A DNA stretch of 64,000 nucleotides from CAIWHR01 sp963713275 (GTDB lineage Bacteria > Pseudomonadota > Gammaproteobacteria > Burkholderiales > Casimicrobiaceae). The stretch is from positions 124,001 through 188,000 of the forward strand of contig CAVQLG010000021.1 in assembly GCA_963713275.1 (NCBI GenBank). Reading direction: 5' to 3'. Every line of letters starts with the position of its first letter. Positions within the stretch are counted from its first letter, which is position 1. This document shows positions 1-9,479 of this stretch, one piece after another. A model generated the notes under the pieces. That model was not told where the DNA came from. It saw only the letters and a list, made by a program, of their open reading frames with translations, and did not search any database. Position numbers and translations under genes: made by a program.

Positions 1-1422
1 GCCGATGCCGAACATGCCGGCCAGCGTCTCCAGCTTGTCGGCGAGCGCCAGCGCCTGGGCGACCGGGCCCTTCGGCAAGGCATCGCCGGCAAAGCGAGGC
101 CAGTAGTGCTGCTCGACCGCCGCGGCAACCGCCGGCGCCTCGCCGTCGTGCTCGGCGTAATAACGCCCCATCAGTCCCTGCAGCTCCGGGAACTCGCCGA
201 CCATGTCGGTGACGAGGTCGGCCTTGGCCAACAGCGCGGCACGCTCGGCAAGCGCCGGATCGGCACCGATCGACGCCGCGATGCGTCCAGCGAGGCCGCG
301 CACGCGGTCGACGCGCTGGCGCTGCGTCCCGATGCGGTTGTGGTAGACGACGGCTTCGAGCCGCGGTAGCCGCGAGGCGAGCGGCGTGCGGCGGTCCTGG
401 TCGAAGAAGAACCTGGCGTCGGCGAGCCGCGCGCGCAGCACCCGCTCGTTGCCGCCGATGATCGCCGAAGGATCGTTCGTGGCGAGGTTCGCGACCAGCA
501 GGAACCGGTTCTGCAGCCTTCCGCCGGCGTCGGCCAGCGCGAAGTACTTCTGGTTCTGCTGCATGGTCAGGATCAGGCATTCCTGCGGCACCAGCAGGAA
601 CGCGGGGTCGAAGTTGCCCGCGTAGACAACCGGCCATTCGACCAACGCCGTGACCTCGTCGAGCAGCGCATCGGGCATGACGACGCGCGCGCTGCCCGCC
701 TCGCGCTCGAGGCCCGCGACGATCGCCGCGCGCCGCTCGGCGAAACCGGCAATGACCTTCCCTTCGGCGCGCAGCGTCTCGTCGTAGGCGTCGGCCGTCG
801 CCACCGCGATGCCGGCGCGGCTCTGGAACCGGTGGCCGTCGGTCAGGCGCCCGGCGGCAAGGCCGAGCGCCGCGATCGGCACCACGTCGGCGCCGTGCAG
901 CGCGAGCAGGCGGTGCGCCGGCCGCACGAACTTCACGGTGCTGCCGTCCGCGCGCTGGTACGTCATCACCTTGGGAATCGGCAGCGCGGCGATCGCCTCG
1001 TTGACGATCGCTTCCAGACCTGCGGCGAGGGGCTCGCCGCGCACCGTGCGGTGCGCGAACAGCGCCTCCCCGCGGCCATCCGGCGAGCGCTCGAGGGCGG
1101 GAATCGCGGCCTCGTCGAGCCCGAGTGAGGCGAGCTTCTTCTGCAGCGCCGGCGTCGGCCGGCCGGCAGCATCGAATCCGACCGCAGCCGGCAGCAGCTT
1201 GACGCGCTGCGCCTTGTCGGGCGAGCGTTCGAGCACCTGCGGCAACGAGACCGCGAGCCGCCGGGGCGTCGCGTACGACGTGACCGGCGTGTGCTCGCCG
1301 ACGAAGCCGCGGGACCGCAGTCCGTCCGCGATGGCGGTGGCGAAGGCCACGCCGAGATGCTTCAGCGCCCTCGGCGGCAGCTCCTCGGTGAGCAGCTCGA
1401 CGGTGAGCGTGGCGGCGCTCAT
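1..1422 (-). CDS. glyS: Glycine-tRNA ligase beta subunit, 3' end cut by window edge
   Basis: Catalytic partner of GlyQ in the heterotetrameric (alpha2beta2) bacterial glycyl-tRNA synthetase, acting in the cytoplasm. The frame stays open from an ATG at 1422 to the window edge, giving the first 474 residues; the family is usually about 700 residues, so the C-terminal part lies outside. The N-terminus (LTVELLTEELPPRALKHLG) and the segment VVYAGNFDPAFLLVPQECLI are typical of the beta subunit. It starts 16 bases after the glyQ stop and is almost certainly co-transcribed with it. A second ATG at 1436 is out of frame and closes after five codons, so 1422 is the start. No other candidate function fits. 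Confidence 0.95.
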   Translation of the reverse strand, partial: MSAATLTVELLTEELPPRALKHLGVAFATAIADGLRSRGFVGEHTPVTSYATPRRLAVSLPQVLERSPDKAQRVKLLPAAVGFDAAGRPTPALQKKLASLGLDEAAIPALERSPDGRGEALFAHRTVRGEPLAAGLEAIVNEAIAALPIPKVMTYQRADGSTVKFVRPAHRLLALHGADVVPIAALGLAAGRLTDGHRFQSRAGIAVATADAYDETLRAEGKVIAGFAERRAAIVAGLEREAGSARVVMPDALLDEVTALVEWPVVYAGNFDPAFLLVPQECLILTMQQNQKYFALADAGGRLQNRFLLVANLATNDPSAIIGGNERVLRARLADARFFFDQDRRTPLASRLPRLEAVVYHNRIGTQRQRVDRVRGLAGRIAASIGADPALAERAALLAKADLVTDMVGEFPELQGLMGRYYAEHDGEAPAVAAAVEQHYWPRFAGDALPKGPVAQALALADKLETLAGMFGIG

Positions 1423-1438
1423 CGCGCTTCGCTCATGG

Positions 1439-2353
1439 TCACGCCGCCTTGGCTGCGGGCGCGTGGAGCATGGGGAAACCCAGCGCCTCGCGCGATTCGT
1501 AATACGCCTGCGCGACCAGCCGCGACAGCGTGCGGATGCGCCCGATGTACGCGGCGCGTTCGGTGACGGAGATGGCGCCGCGGGCGTCGAGCAGGTTGAA
1601 CGTGTGTGCCGCCTTGAGGATCATCTCGTAACCCGGCAACGGCAGCCGCGCTTCGAGCAGCCGCTTCGCCTCGCTCTCGAAGAACGTGAACAGCTCGAAG
1701 AGCTTCGGCGCGTTGGACTGCTCGAAGTTGTACGTCGACTGCTCGACCTCGTTCTGGTGGTAGACGTCGCCATAGGTGAGCGCCCGCCGGACGCCGTGCT
1801 CCTGCCACTCGGTCCAGACGAGGTCGAAGACGTTCTCCTTGCCCTGCAGGTACATCGCCAGCCGCTCGAGGCCGTACGTGATCTCGCCGGTGATCGGCGC
1901 ACAGTCGAGGCCGCCGACCTGCTGGAAATACGTGAACTGGGTGACTTCCATGCCGTTGAGCCAAACCTCCCAGCCCAGGCCCCACGCGCCGAGTGTCGGG
2001 TTCTCCCAGTCGTCCTCGACGAAGCGAACGTCGTTGCGGCGCAAGTCGAAGCCGAGCACTTCCAGCGAGCCGAGGTAGACGTCCAGGATGTCCGGCGGCG
2101 ACGGCTTCAGCACGACCTGGTATTGGTAGTAGTGCTGCATCCGGTTGGGATTCTCGCCGTAGCGGCCGTCCTTCGGGCGGCGCGAGGGCTGCACGTACGC
2201 GGCGCGCCAAGGCTCCGGACCCAGCGCGCGCAGGAAGGTCGCCGTGTGGGACGTTCCGGCGCCGACTTCCATGTCGTAGGGCTGCAGCAGCGCGCAGCCC
2301 TGGCGGTCCCAGTAGTCCTGGAGCTTCAGGATCAGTTGTTGAAAGCTGTTCAT
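1439..2353 (-). CDS. glyQ: Glycine-tRNA ligase alpha subunit
   Basis: Charges tRNA-Gly together with GlyS. The 304 residues match the usual alpha-subunit length. The highly conserved class II core is present near the N-terminus: ALLQPYDMEVGAGT at residues 21-34 and YVQPSRRPKDGRYGENPNR at about 53-71. The ATG at 2353 gives the standard start (MNSFQQLILKLQDYW). It is the first gene of a glyQ-glyS pair, with a TAAAAT -10-like element about 35 bases upstream. The next upstream gene, lnt, ends 96 bases away, so this operon probably has its own promoter. Confidence 0.97.
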   Translation of the reverse strand: MNSFQQLILKLQDYWDRQGCALLQPYDMEVGAGTSHTATFLRALGPEPWRAAYVQPSRRPKDGRYGENPNRMQHYYQYQVVLKPSPPDILDVYLGSLEVLGFDLRRNDVRFVEDDWENPTLGAWGLGWEVWLNGMEVTQFTYFQQVGGLDCAPITGEITYGLERLAMYLQGKENVFDLVWTEWQEHGVRRALTYGDVYHQNEVEQSTYNFEQSNAPKLFELFTFFESEAKRLLEARLPLPGYEMILKAAHTFNLLDARGAISVTERAAYIGRIRTLSRLVAQAYYESREALGFPMLHAPAAKAA

Positions 2354-2386
2354 TGGGCAGCGGGGCGAGGCGGCGTCGAGGGTCGG

Positions 2387-2392
2387 ATTTTA
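2387..2392 (-). promoter_or_regulatory. Candidate -10 element for glyQS
   Basis: TAAAAT read on the minus strand, 34 bases upstream of the glyQ ATG, in an otherwise GC-rich 96-base gap between lnt and glyQ. No convincing -35 hexamer lies 16-18 bases further upstream, so this is a weak call from position and AT content. Confidence 0.35.
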
Positions 2393-2449
2393 CCGCATGC
2401 GCCGCGCCCGCCTCGCCGTGCGGCGTCCACGCGCGCCCGATCGCGCGAT

Positions 2450-4048
2450 TCACGCCGCGCGAGCCCGCTCCGGCGCGCGCCGGGGTGCCTGCCGGCCGTG
2501 CCACGCGGCCGCCGCGAGGAGCAAGGCGGCGAGCGTCGCCGCGGCCGCGTCCCCGACGCGCACGTAGGGCGTCACGCCTTCGCGCCCGACGACTTCGACT
2601 TCGAGGATGCCGGCGACGAACCACGGCAGCCGCGCGAGCTCGCGCCCGTCGTGGCCGAGGGCCGAGGTGATGCCGGTATTGGTGGCCCGCAGCAGCGGGC
2701 GCCCGGTCTCCTTCGCGCGCATCGCGGCGATCTGGTTGTGCTGCTCGGCAGCAAGCGAGCGGCCGTACCACGCGTCGTTGGTCATGTTGACGAGCAGCGT
2801 CGCGGCGCTCGCCTGGGCGCGCAGTTCGGCGCCGAAAGCGTCCTCGTAGCAGATGTTGACCGCCACGGACTGGCCGGCGATCTCCAGCGGGCGCTGGTCG
2901 GGCGCGCCTGCGGACTGGCTGGCGAGCGGGATCGACAGCACGCTGCGGATGAACCAACCGAGCACCGGGTCGGCGGGGATCGTCTCGCCGAAGGGCACGA
3001 GATGCCGCTTGCGGTAGATCTGCGGCGCGCTGGCGCCCAGCGACAGCGCGCTGTTGTAATAGCGCAGTCCGCCGCCTTCCGGCAGCGGCGGATCCACCGT
3101 GAACAGCCCGACCAGAACGTCGGCGTCGCGCGCCTTGGCCGTGCGCAGGATGTGCATGAAGACGGCGGCGGGAACCTCGTCGGCGAACACCGGCAGCGCG
3201 CTCTCCGGGAACACGACCAGGCGCCCGCGGCTGGCGTCGAGGAGCCGCGCATAGAGCTCGAACGTGCGCTCCCGGAAGCCCGGGTCGAACTTCTGCTCCT
3301 GGGTCACGTTCCCCTGCAGCAGCGACACCGCGACCGGTTGGCGCTCCCGCGTCCACTCGATGCGGTCGACGAGCGCACCGGTGACGACCACGGCCAGCGC
3401 GGTCGCCACGGCGCCGCCCAGGCGACGTCGTGCATGGGCCGCGACGGCGGGAATCGCCACGGCCAGTGCGGCGGACATCGACGCGCCGGCAAGCGTGACC
3501 GCGAACACGCCGCCGACGGCGGCGAAACCGCCCAGCGGGGTCGCGCCGTCACGCACGATCTGGGCGTACCCCAGCGACAGCCAGGGGAAGCCGGTAAAGA
3601 CGAAGCTGCGCGTCCATTCGGCCAGCGCCCAAGCGGCCGCCCCGGCGACGGCGCGAGACCATGAGCGCGCAGGCGAGAGCCGCGCGGCAAGCCAGCCCGC
3701 CGCCGCCGGATAGAGCGCGAGGTAGGCGCAGAACCCGGCCGTCGCCAGGGCCGCAAGCGGCAGCGGCATCCCGCCGAACGTGTTGAGCGCGACGTAGACC
3801 CAGGACACGCCGGCGCCGAACAGGCCGAGCCCGAAGGCGAAACCGGTGCGGGCCGCGCGGCGCGGGGACGCGTCCTGCCAGAGCAACAGGAGCAGGCCGA
3901 GCGTGAGCAGCGGCAACGCGGGGACGTTGAAGGGTGCGAAGCCGAAGACCGTGGCCGCACCCAGCAGGAACGCCGGCACGAGGCTCGCGGCGAACGTCGT
4001 GCCGCCGCACGCTGCGCGCGCAAGGAGGCGTGCGCCGCGCCCGCTCAC
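2450..4048 (-). CDS. lnt: Apolipoprotein N-acyltransferase
   Basis: Inner-membrane enzyme adding the third acyl chain to the N-terminal cysteine of lipoproteins, the last step of lipoprotein maturation. The 532 residues have the family layout: about six to seven hydrophobic helices in residues 1-220, then a nitrilase-like periplasmic domain. The triad can be placed at Glu282 (VVFPESALPVF), Lys347 (YRKRHLVPFGE) and Cys400 (VNICYEDAFG). The start is a GTG at 4048 overlapping the corC stop (GTGA), indicating translational coupling. The corC-lnt order is the usual one in betaproteobacteria. The window also encodes lipobox proteins that would be its substrates. Confidence 0.95.
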   Translation of the reverse strand: MSGRGARLLARAACGGTTFAASLVPAFLLGAATVFGFAPFNVPALPLLTLGLLLLLWQDASPRRAARTGFAFGLGLFGAGVSWVYVALNTFGGMPLPLAALATAGFCAYLALYPAAAGWLAARLSPARSWSRAVAGAAAWALAEWTRSFVFTGFPWLSLGYAQIVRDGATPLGGFAAVGGVFAVTLAGASMSAALAVAIPAVAAHARRRLGGAVATALAVVVTGALVDRIEWTRERQPVAVSLLQGNVTQEQKFDPGFRERTFELYARLLDASRGRLVVFPESALPVFADEVPAAVFMHILRTAKARDADVLVGLFTVDPPLPEGGGLRYYNSALSLGASAPQIYRKRHLVPFGETIPADPVLGWFIRSVLSIPLASQSAGAPDQRPLEIAGQSVAVNICYEDAFGAELRAQASAATLLVNMTNDAWYGRSLAAEQHNQIAAMRAKETGRPLLRATNTGITSALGHDGRELARLPWFVAGILEVEVVGREGVTPYVRVGDAAAATLAALLLAAAAWHGRQAPRRAPERARAA

Positions 4049-4911
4049 GCCGCGCCGGTGGAATCGCCTGCTTCGGGCGGCACGAGCGACTCGACCTGGA
4101 GCGTGTGCAGCCGCCGGCTGTCGGCGCGAACGACGCGAAAACGCAGGCCGCCGATGTCGGCCGCCTCCCCGCGTTTGGGCAGCCGGCCGAACGCCTGCAG
4201 GACGAGACCCCCGACGGTGTCGAACTCGTCGTTCGCGAAGTCGGTGCCGAAGTGGGCGTTGAAATCGGCGATCTCGGTGCGCGCCTTGACCCGGTGCCGG
4301 CCGCCGGCTTCAGCGATGATGTTCTCCTCGGCCTCGTCGAAGTCGTACTCGTCCTCGATGTCGCCGACGATCTGCTCCAGCACGTCCTCGATGGTCACGA
4401 GCCCCGACACGCCGCCGTATTCGTCGACGACGATCGCGATGTGGTTGCGCTTGGCCCGGAACTCCCGCAGCAGAACGTTGAGGCGTTTCGACTCCGGCAC
4501 GAAGACCGCCGGGCGCAGGGTGTCGCGCAGGACGAAGTGCTCCGGATCGTTGTAGTAGTTGAGAAGTTCCTTGGCGAGCAGGATGCCGACGATGTCGTCC
4601 TTGTTGTCGCCGGTCACCGGGAAGCGCGAGTGGCGCGTTTCCAGCACCAGCGGGATGAACTGGGCCGGCTCGTCGTCGAGCGACACCACGTCCATCTGCG
4701 AGCGCGGGATCATGATGTCGCGCACCGTCATTTCCGAGACCTGCAGCACGCCCTCGATCATCGACAGCGCGTCGGCGTCGAGCAGCTTGCGCTCGAACGC
4801 GCCGTGCAGAAGCGCGAGCAGCTCTTCCCGGTCCTCGGGTTCGCGGGTCAGGAACGCGGACAGGCGCTCCAGCAGAGAAGGCTTGTTGTGCTTGTCGCGG
4901 AAGTCTGGCAC
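4045..4911 (-). CDS. corC: CorC/HlyC-family CBS-domain protein
   Basis: Member of the CorC/YbeX family linked to magnesium/cobalt homeostasis and ribosome/RNA maintenance. From a GTG at 4911 it is 288 residues. The N-terminal segment is KPSLLERLSAF...EDREELLALLHGAF. Two CBS domains begin around VRDIMIPRSQMDVV, and a C-terminal CorC_HlyC domain contains FDTVGGLVLQAFGRLPKRGE. An in-frame GTG at 5052 would add 47 Pro/Arg-rich residues and overlap ybeY by 29 bases; those residues do not resemble the family, so I prefer 4911, though neither start has a clear Shine-Dalgarno. It lies between ybeY and lnt in a co-directional operon. Confidence 0.9.
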   Translation of the reverse strand: MPDFRDKHNKPSLLERLSAFLTREPEDREELLALLHGAFERKLLDADALSMIEGVLQVSEMTVRDIMIPRSQMDVVSLDDEPAQFIPLVLETRHSRFPVTGDNKDDIVGILLAKELLNYYNDPEHFVLRDTLRPAVFVPESKRLNVLLREFRAKRNHIAIVVDEYGGVSGLVTIEDVLEQIVGDIEDEYDFDEAEENIIAEAGGRHRVKARTEIADFNAHFGTDFANDEFDTVGGLVLQAFGRLPKRGEAADIGGLRFRVVRADSRRLHTLQVESLVPPEAGDSTGAA

Positions 4912-5023
4912 GGGACGCAGCGGCGAAGGAGCGGGAGAACGCCCGGCGCGGGCGGTCAGCGCCGGCAGGGGCGGCGCGCGGTCGCGCGTGCGCCACGCCG
5001 GCCGCCGCCGCGACGGCGGGAGA

Positions 5024-5575
5024 TCATCGACGGGTCCCGCTGCGCCGGGCACGGCCGGCGTACGGGATCGCGTAGGGGTCAGGAATGCCGAGCGTCGCCA
5101 GGATTGCGGTTTCCCTTGCCTCCATCACCCGGGCGGCGCGCGCGGTGGCGTGATCGAGACCTTGCAGGTGCAGCATGCCGTGAACGACGAGATGGGCACA
5201 GTGGTCGGCGAGTTCCTTTCCCTGCTCGCGCGCCTCGCGACGCAGCACGGGAGCGCAGAGCACGAGGTCGGCGGCGAGCGGGACCGCGCCATCGTACACG
5301 AAGGTCAGCGCGTTCGTGGCGTAATCCCTGCCCCGATAGCGGGCATTGAGCCGCCGCGCTTCCACCCCCCCGACGAAGCGCAGCGTCACGACAGCATCGC
5401 AGGCGAGCGCGGCCCGCACCCACCGCCGCAGCGCCGCCGGCGCCGGGAGCCGCGTTGCCGGGACGGCGTACTGGACGTCGAGCACGATGCGTTTTCCGCG
5501 GCGCGCGCTCGTCCGCGACGCGTGCTCCGGCGGCGGCCCCGCCGGGGCAGGCGGCAAGGTCCCGTCAGCGCGCAT
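5024..5575 (-). CDS. ybeY: Endoribonuclease / rRNA maturation factor YbeY
   Basis: Zinc-dependent single-strand endoribonuclease needed for 16S rRNA 3' maturation and ribosome quality control. The diagnostic metal site is HGMLHLQGLDH at residues 132-142, giving His132, His136 and His142. From the ATG at 5575 the protein is 183 residues. The first 28 residues (Pro/Arg-rich) are longer than in most homologues, so the true start could be slightly downstream. The start overlaps the end of phoH by 11 bases, as in the conserved phoH-ybeY-corC-lnt operon. Confidence 0.93.
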   Translation of the reverse strand: MRADGTLPPAPAGPPPEHASRTSARRGKRIVLDVQYAVPATRLPAPAALRRWVRAALACDAVVTLRFVGGVEARRLNARYRGRDYATNALTFVYDGAVPLAADLVLCAPVLRREAREQGKELADHCAHLVVHGMLHLQGLDHATARAARVMEARETAILATLGIPDPYAIPYAGRARRSGTRR

Positions 5576-6623
5576 GACCGCTGGGCGCGCGCAGCCCGGT
5601 TGCCGCGCCGGCCTCCGCCGACGCAGGGGCTTCAGTGTCGCGCTCGTAAGCGTCGATGATCTTTTGCACCAGCGGATGGCGTACGACGTCGGCGCTGGTG
5701 AAGCGGGTGAAGGCGATGCCGCGCACCCCGGCAAGAATGCGGTCGGCCTCGACCAGGCCACTCTTCTGGCCGCGTGCGAGGTCGATCTGGGTGACGTCCC
5801 CGGTGATCACCGCGCGCGTGCCGAAGCCGATCCGGGTGAGGAACATCTTCATTTGCTCGGGGGTGGTGTTCTGCGCCTCGTCGAGGATGATGAACGAGTG
5901 GTTGAGCGTTCGGCCGCGCATGTAGGCAAGGGGCGCGATCTCGATCGTTCCCCGCTCGAACAGCTTGCCCGTCTTGTCGAAGCCCATCAGGTCGTACAGG
6001 GCGTCGTAGAGCGGGCGCAGGTAGGGATCGACCTTCTGCGCGAGATCGCCCGGCAGGAAACCCAGGCGCTCACCCGCCTCGACGGCCGGCCGGACCAGCA
6101 CCAGCCGCTTGACCGCGTCGCGCTCCAGCGCGTCGACCGCGCAGGCGACCGCGAGGTACGTCTTGCCGGTTCCCGCCGGGCCGATGCCGAACGTGATGTC
6201 GTGCGCGGCGATGTCCCTGAGATAGCGCGTCTGATTCGGTGTGCGGCCGTGAAGGTCTGCGCGCCGGGTGCGCAGCGCCGGCGTCCCCGCGCTGTCCGCG
6301 GCCGGAACCTCCGCGTGCTGCGTGATCTCGACGATGCCGAGCTGGATGTCGTCGACCGAAAGCGGGTCTGCCGCCTTGGCATACAACCGCGTAAGCGCCG
6401 AGGCCGCGTGCCGCGCCGCCTCGGCCGCGCCCGAGACGGCGAAGCGCTCGCTGCGCCGGGTGATCGTGACGTCGAGCGCGGCCTCGATCTGCCGCAGATT
6501 GACGTCGAGCGGGCCGCAGAGGTTCGACAGGGCGCGGTTGTCGAGGGGGGCGAGCGTGATCTCGACGGGGGCGTTGGCCAAGGCGGGCGCGGTGAGCGAG
6601 GAAGGGGGCATAGTCTGCGGCAA
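5565..6623 (-). CDS. phoH: PhoH-family ATPase (YbeZ)
   Basis: Cytoplasmic P-loop ATPase that acts with YbeY in RNA metabolism. It has 352 residues. An N-terminal KH-like segment (residues about 20-90, EITLAPLDNRALSNLCG) precedes the PhoH ATPase domain with Walker A GPAGTGKTYLA at about 148-158 and Walker B FIILDEAQNTTPEQMKM. Length and motifs are canonical. The ATG at 6623 is the only good start. It is co-directional with ybeY (11-base overlap) and follows the metalloprotease gene by 63 bases. Confidence 0.95.
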   Translation of the reverse strand: MPQTMPPSSLTAPALANAPVEITLAPLDNRALSNLCGPLDVNLRQIEAALDVTITRRSERFAVSGAAEAARHAASALTRLYAKAADPLSVDDIQLGIVEITQHAEVPAADSAGTPALRTRRADLHGRTPNQTRYLRDIAAHDITFGIGPAGTGKTYLAVACAVDALERDAVKRLVLVRPAVEAGERLGFLPGDLAQKVDPYLRPLYDALYDLMGFDKTGKLFERGTIEIAPLAYMRGRTLNHSFIILDEAQNTTPEQMKMFLTRIGFGTRAVITGDVTQIDLARGQKSGLVEADRILAGVRGIAFTRFTSADVVRHPLVQKIIDAYERDTEAPASAEAGAATGLRAPSGHAR

Positions 6624-6686
6624 AGGGCCCGGGCCCGCAAGCTGCTGCTGCGCGGCGGCAGCGGCGGCGCGGCACCGGAGCGCGGG

Positions 6687-9479
6687 TCAGATCGCCTGCC
6701 GCACGACCGGCGCCTTCAGCGCTTCGTCGATCGTCGCTGCCGCCTGCGCGAGGTGCGCCTGCGCCTCCTTCGAGTAGCGTGGCCCGCGCTGCGTCGCGGC
6801 GGCGAGCTCGGCGCGCAGCGCGATCGCGTCGGCGCGCAGCAGCGCGCGCGCGTCGGCGGGCATCGTCGCCGAGGGACGCAGCAGCGCCGTGGCGACGCGC
6901 TGGACGTGCTCGCGCTGGAGGTTGCGCCGCAGGAGCGGGATATCCTGGCCGGTCTTGAGCTCGCTCCATATGGCGAGCTGCAGCGTCGCGTAGAGCTCCG
7001 ACAGCCGGAACGCCTGCCTGCCGGCGCCGGTCTTGCTCTCGGATTCGAGCAGACGGGCCGCGACCATGTCCGAGAAGAGCTGTCCGAGCGCGCCTGCGTG
7101 CAGCGACTGCACGCGCGCGGACAGGCTGAAATCGGGGTCGACGCTCGACCGCTCCGACTGCAGGTAATCCACACCCATGCGCTGCAGGAACTCGGGCGGG
7201 AAGCGGAAGCTGTCGGCCGCGAATACGAACTGGGAGAGGAGCGCCAACGCCGCGCGCTGCTTCTCCGACGGCACCGGGGTCAGCGGGTTGCGCCCGGTGC
7301 CGGCGAAATCGCGCACGTACGCGACCCCGCCCACGTACTTGGTGGCGAGCTGCGCCGCGCGCGCGGCCTGGCGCAACCCCGAGTCGAAGCTGCGGCGAAC
7401 GACATCGTAAGGCTGCCCCGGCTCGAGCGTCCTGGCGGCCAGCCGCGACCACAGCTCGCGCGAAAGGCGGAAGCGCAGGTCGAGGTAGGCGAGAGGGTCG
7501 TCGCCGAAGTCGAACTGGCTGGCGGCGGGGTCGATGCCGGCCGCCGACTCCTGGTCGGAAGAATACGCAAGCAGCGGGTCGGTGGCGCCGCGCTCGGCGA
7601 TGCGGGCGAGTTCTTCCGCTTCCGTCGCCGATTCCAGCGGCTTGTACGCGTACTCGATCGCCCAGTAGTCGTACGGCCCCAGCGTCGACTGGTGGTACTG
7701 GCCCTGCGGTTCGCCGCTCGGCGCGAGGTTGACCGGATGGTAGTCCATGACCGATCCGGCGAGGCCGTTCACGGCCGTGAATGCCGGGTCGGAAAGGCGG
7801 CTGAGGGGGTAGACGGTCGACGCGCGGAAATTGTGGCGCAGGCCGAGCGTATGCCCGACCTCGTGCATCGTCACCCCCTTGAGGCTCGCCAGCACGAAGG
7901 CCTCGGCCTCGGGGCTGTCCGGCGCGACATCGCCGCGCGCAACGAGGAGGTCGAGCCCGAACTCGATCTCCGCGAGGGCTTCGGTCGCGAGCGAGCAGGC
8001 CTGCGCGTCGAGGCCCAGCGCGCGCTTGGTGGCGTCGAACGCGGGCCAGGCGCTCGCGGTGCCGAGGTCCTCGCGCACGAGACGGCGTTCGCGCCGGGCC
8101 CAGACCTCGGGAATCGCTACCGCCGCGTCGAGGATCTCGCCGGTGCGCCCGTCGGTCGCCGTCGGCCCGATCGCGAACCCCACGTCGACGCCGGCGAACC
8201 AGCGCACGGCGGGATGGCGCCCGTCGGCGGTCGACCAGTCGGCGTCGGCGCTCTGGACCTCGACCCGGATCGCATCCTTGAAGCCGATCTTCTCGAATGC
8301 CTTGTTCCACTCGAGGATGCCGTCGCGTACCGCACCGCGGTACTTCTCGGGCACGCTGCGGTCGATCCAGTAGACGATGGGCTGCACCGGCTCGGACAGC
8401 GCGGCCGCCGGGTCTTTCTTCTCCAGCCGCCAGCGCCGGACGAAGTTCTGCCGGGCGGTGCGGCCCCGGTCGTCGCTGTGGTCCCAGACCTGCTCGACGA
8501 AATGGCCCACGCGCGGATCGGCGATGCGCGGGCGCATCGGCTCGGGCAGCCGGGTGAAGTTGTAGCGGACGCCGAGAAAGAGGCTGCGCGGGTCGGGAAG
8601 CGTCTCGAACGGCGGATAGGGGTTGGGTGCTGCGTTGGGCGCAGGCGGCAGCCCCGCCTTCGGATTCGCGTAGTGGGCGAGGACCCGCACCGACAGGCCG
8701 TTCTCAGCGGCATGGACGCGCTCGATCGACGAATTGCGGGCGTCGAACGTGTAGCCGCGCTGGTGGACGCCCCAGGCGAAGTACGACGCTGCCGGCAGGT
8801 CGGTGAGCAGCAGCGCGTTGAGCTCGACCAGGACCGACTTGCGGTCGGGGTGCGGCTGGCTCGCGATGGCGGCACTGCCGAGCATGCTCTCGGAAAAGCC
8901 TTCGCGCACGGCGGCGGCCATGGGCGTGCCGGCGCTCGCCGTATACTGCGTGTTGACGGCGATGAGCTGGACATTCGGGCCCACCTTGCGGAAGCGCGCG
9001 ACCTGGTTCGGCCCCATCATCCCGCCGTAGACGCGCGCCTCGCCGACGCCCCCGACGTGGTTCATCTGGAAGTGGAACGGCACGTCGAACTGCTCCGGGG
9101 CGATTTCCAGCCAGGATTTCTCGTCCTTTTGCCAGACGGGGAAGAGGCCGGGGGCTTCCGTCGCGTCCTTCACCACGTCCGCAAACGCGCGGGGCTGCCC
9201 GGGCCCCGGCGCGGCGGCAGCGGTCGTGGTCGCCGTCGCGGCTCGGGCGCCCGCCGCGACGGCTGGCGTCGTCGCAGGCTTGCCGGCCGCCGGCTTCGCC
9301 GCGAGCGTCGCCGGTGCCGGCTGCGCCACGGCGGCGGGCGCGGGGTCCGTCGAGGCGATACCCTTGTCGGCCGGATCCTGAAGCGCGGCGCAACCGGCAC
9401 CGAGCGCCGCGACCACGAGTGCCAAGGGCAGTGACGATCGGGTGCGACAGCGCAGGCGCAATGGCGGGGCAGCGAGCAT
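6687..9479 (-). CDS. Zinc-dependent metalloprotease lipoprotein (DUF5117/DUF4953 type)
   Basis: Large predicted envelope metalloprotease of 930 residues. The N-terminus is a lipoprotein signal: basic residues, a hydrophobic stretch (LPLALVVAALGAGCAAL) and a lipobox with Cys near residue 29. It is followed by an Ala/Pro-rich linker. The zinc site HEVGHTLGLRHNF (HExxHxxGxxH) lies at about residues 538-548, with a downstream SVMDYHPVN segment resembling a metzincin Met-turn. This domain set is known from uncharacterised zinc-dependent proteases of the DUF4953/DUF5117 family; substrate unknown. I chose ATG 9479 (AAGAG eight bases upstream) over an in-frame TTG at 9497. It lies between miaB and phoH, which are usually adjacent or close. 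Confidence 0.88.
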   Translation of the reverse strand: MLAAPPLRLRCRTRSSLPLALVVAALGAGCAALQDPADKGIASTDPAPAAVAQPAPATLAAKPAAGKPATTPAVAAGARAATATTTAAAAPGPGQPRAFADVVKDATEAPGLFPVWQKDEKSWLEIAPEQFDVPFHFQMNHVGGVGEARVYGGMMGPNQVARFRKVGPNVQLIAVNTQYTASAGTPMAAAVREGFSESMLGSAAIASQPHPDRKSVLVELNALLLTDLPAASYFAWGVHQRGYTFDARNSSIERVHAAENGLSVRVLAHYANPKAGLPPAPNAAPNPYPPFETLPDPRSLFLGVRYNFTRLPEPMRPRIADPRVGHFVEQVWDHSDDRGRTARQNFVRRWRLEKKDPAAALSEPVQPIVYWIDRSVPEKYRGAVRDGILEWNKAFEKIGFKDAIRVEVQSADADWSTADGRHPAVRWFAGVDVGFAIGPTATDGRTGEILDAAVAIPEVWARRERRLVREDLGTASAWPAFDATKRALGLDAQACSLATEALAEIEFGLDLLVARGDVAPDSPEAEAFVLASLKGVTMHEVGHTLGLRHNFRASTVYPLSRLSDPAFTAVNGLAGSVMDYHPVNLAPSGEPQGQYHQSTLGPYDYWAIEYAYKPLESATEAEELARIAERGATDPLLAYSSDQESAAGIDPAASQFDFGDDPLAYLDLRFRLSRELWSRLAARTLEPGQPYDVVRRSFDSGLRQAARAAQLATKYVGGVAYVRDFAGTGRNPLTPVPSEKQRAALALLSQFVFAADSFRFPPEFLQRMGVDYLQSERSSVDPDFSLSARVQSLHAGALGQLFSDMVAARLLESESKTGAGRQAFRLSELYATLQLAIWSELKTGQDIPLLRRNLQREHVQRVATALLRPSATMPADARALLRADAIALRAELAAATQRGPRYSKEAQAHLAQAAATIDEALKAPVVRQAI

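Noticed and set aside
809..3664. Open plus-strand frame of about 950 codons over glyS, glyQ and lnt
   Set aside because: Shadow of conserved minus-strand genes with diagnostic motifs.
4912..5052. N-terminal extension of CorC from GTG 5052
   Set aside because: The 47 added residues are Pro/Arg-rich, unlike CorC, and overlap ybeY; kept only as an alternative start.
5346..9434. Open plus-strand frame of about 1360 codons antisense to ybeY, phoH and the metalloprotease
   Set aside because: It crosses several well-supported genes, is Arg/Gly/Val-rich with no domain, and is the expected product of strong third-position GC bias.
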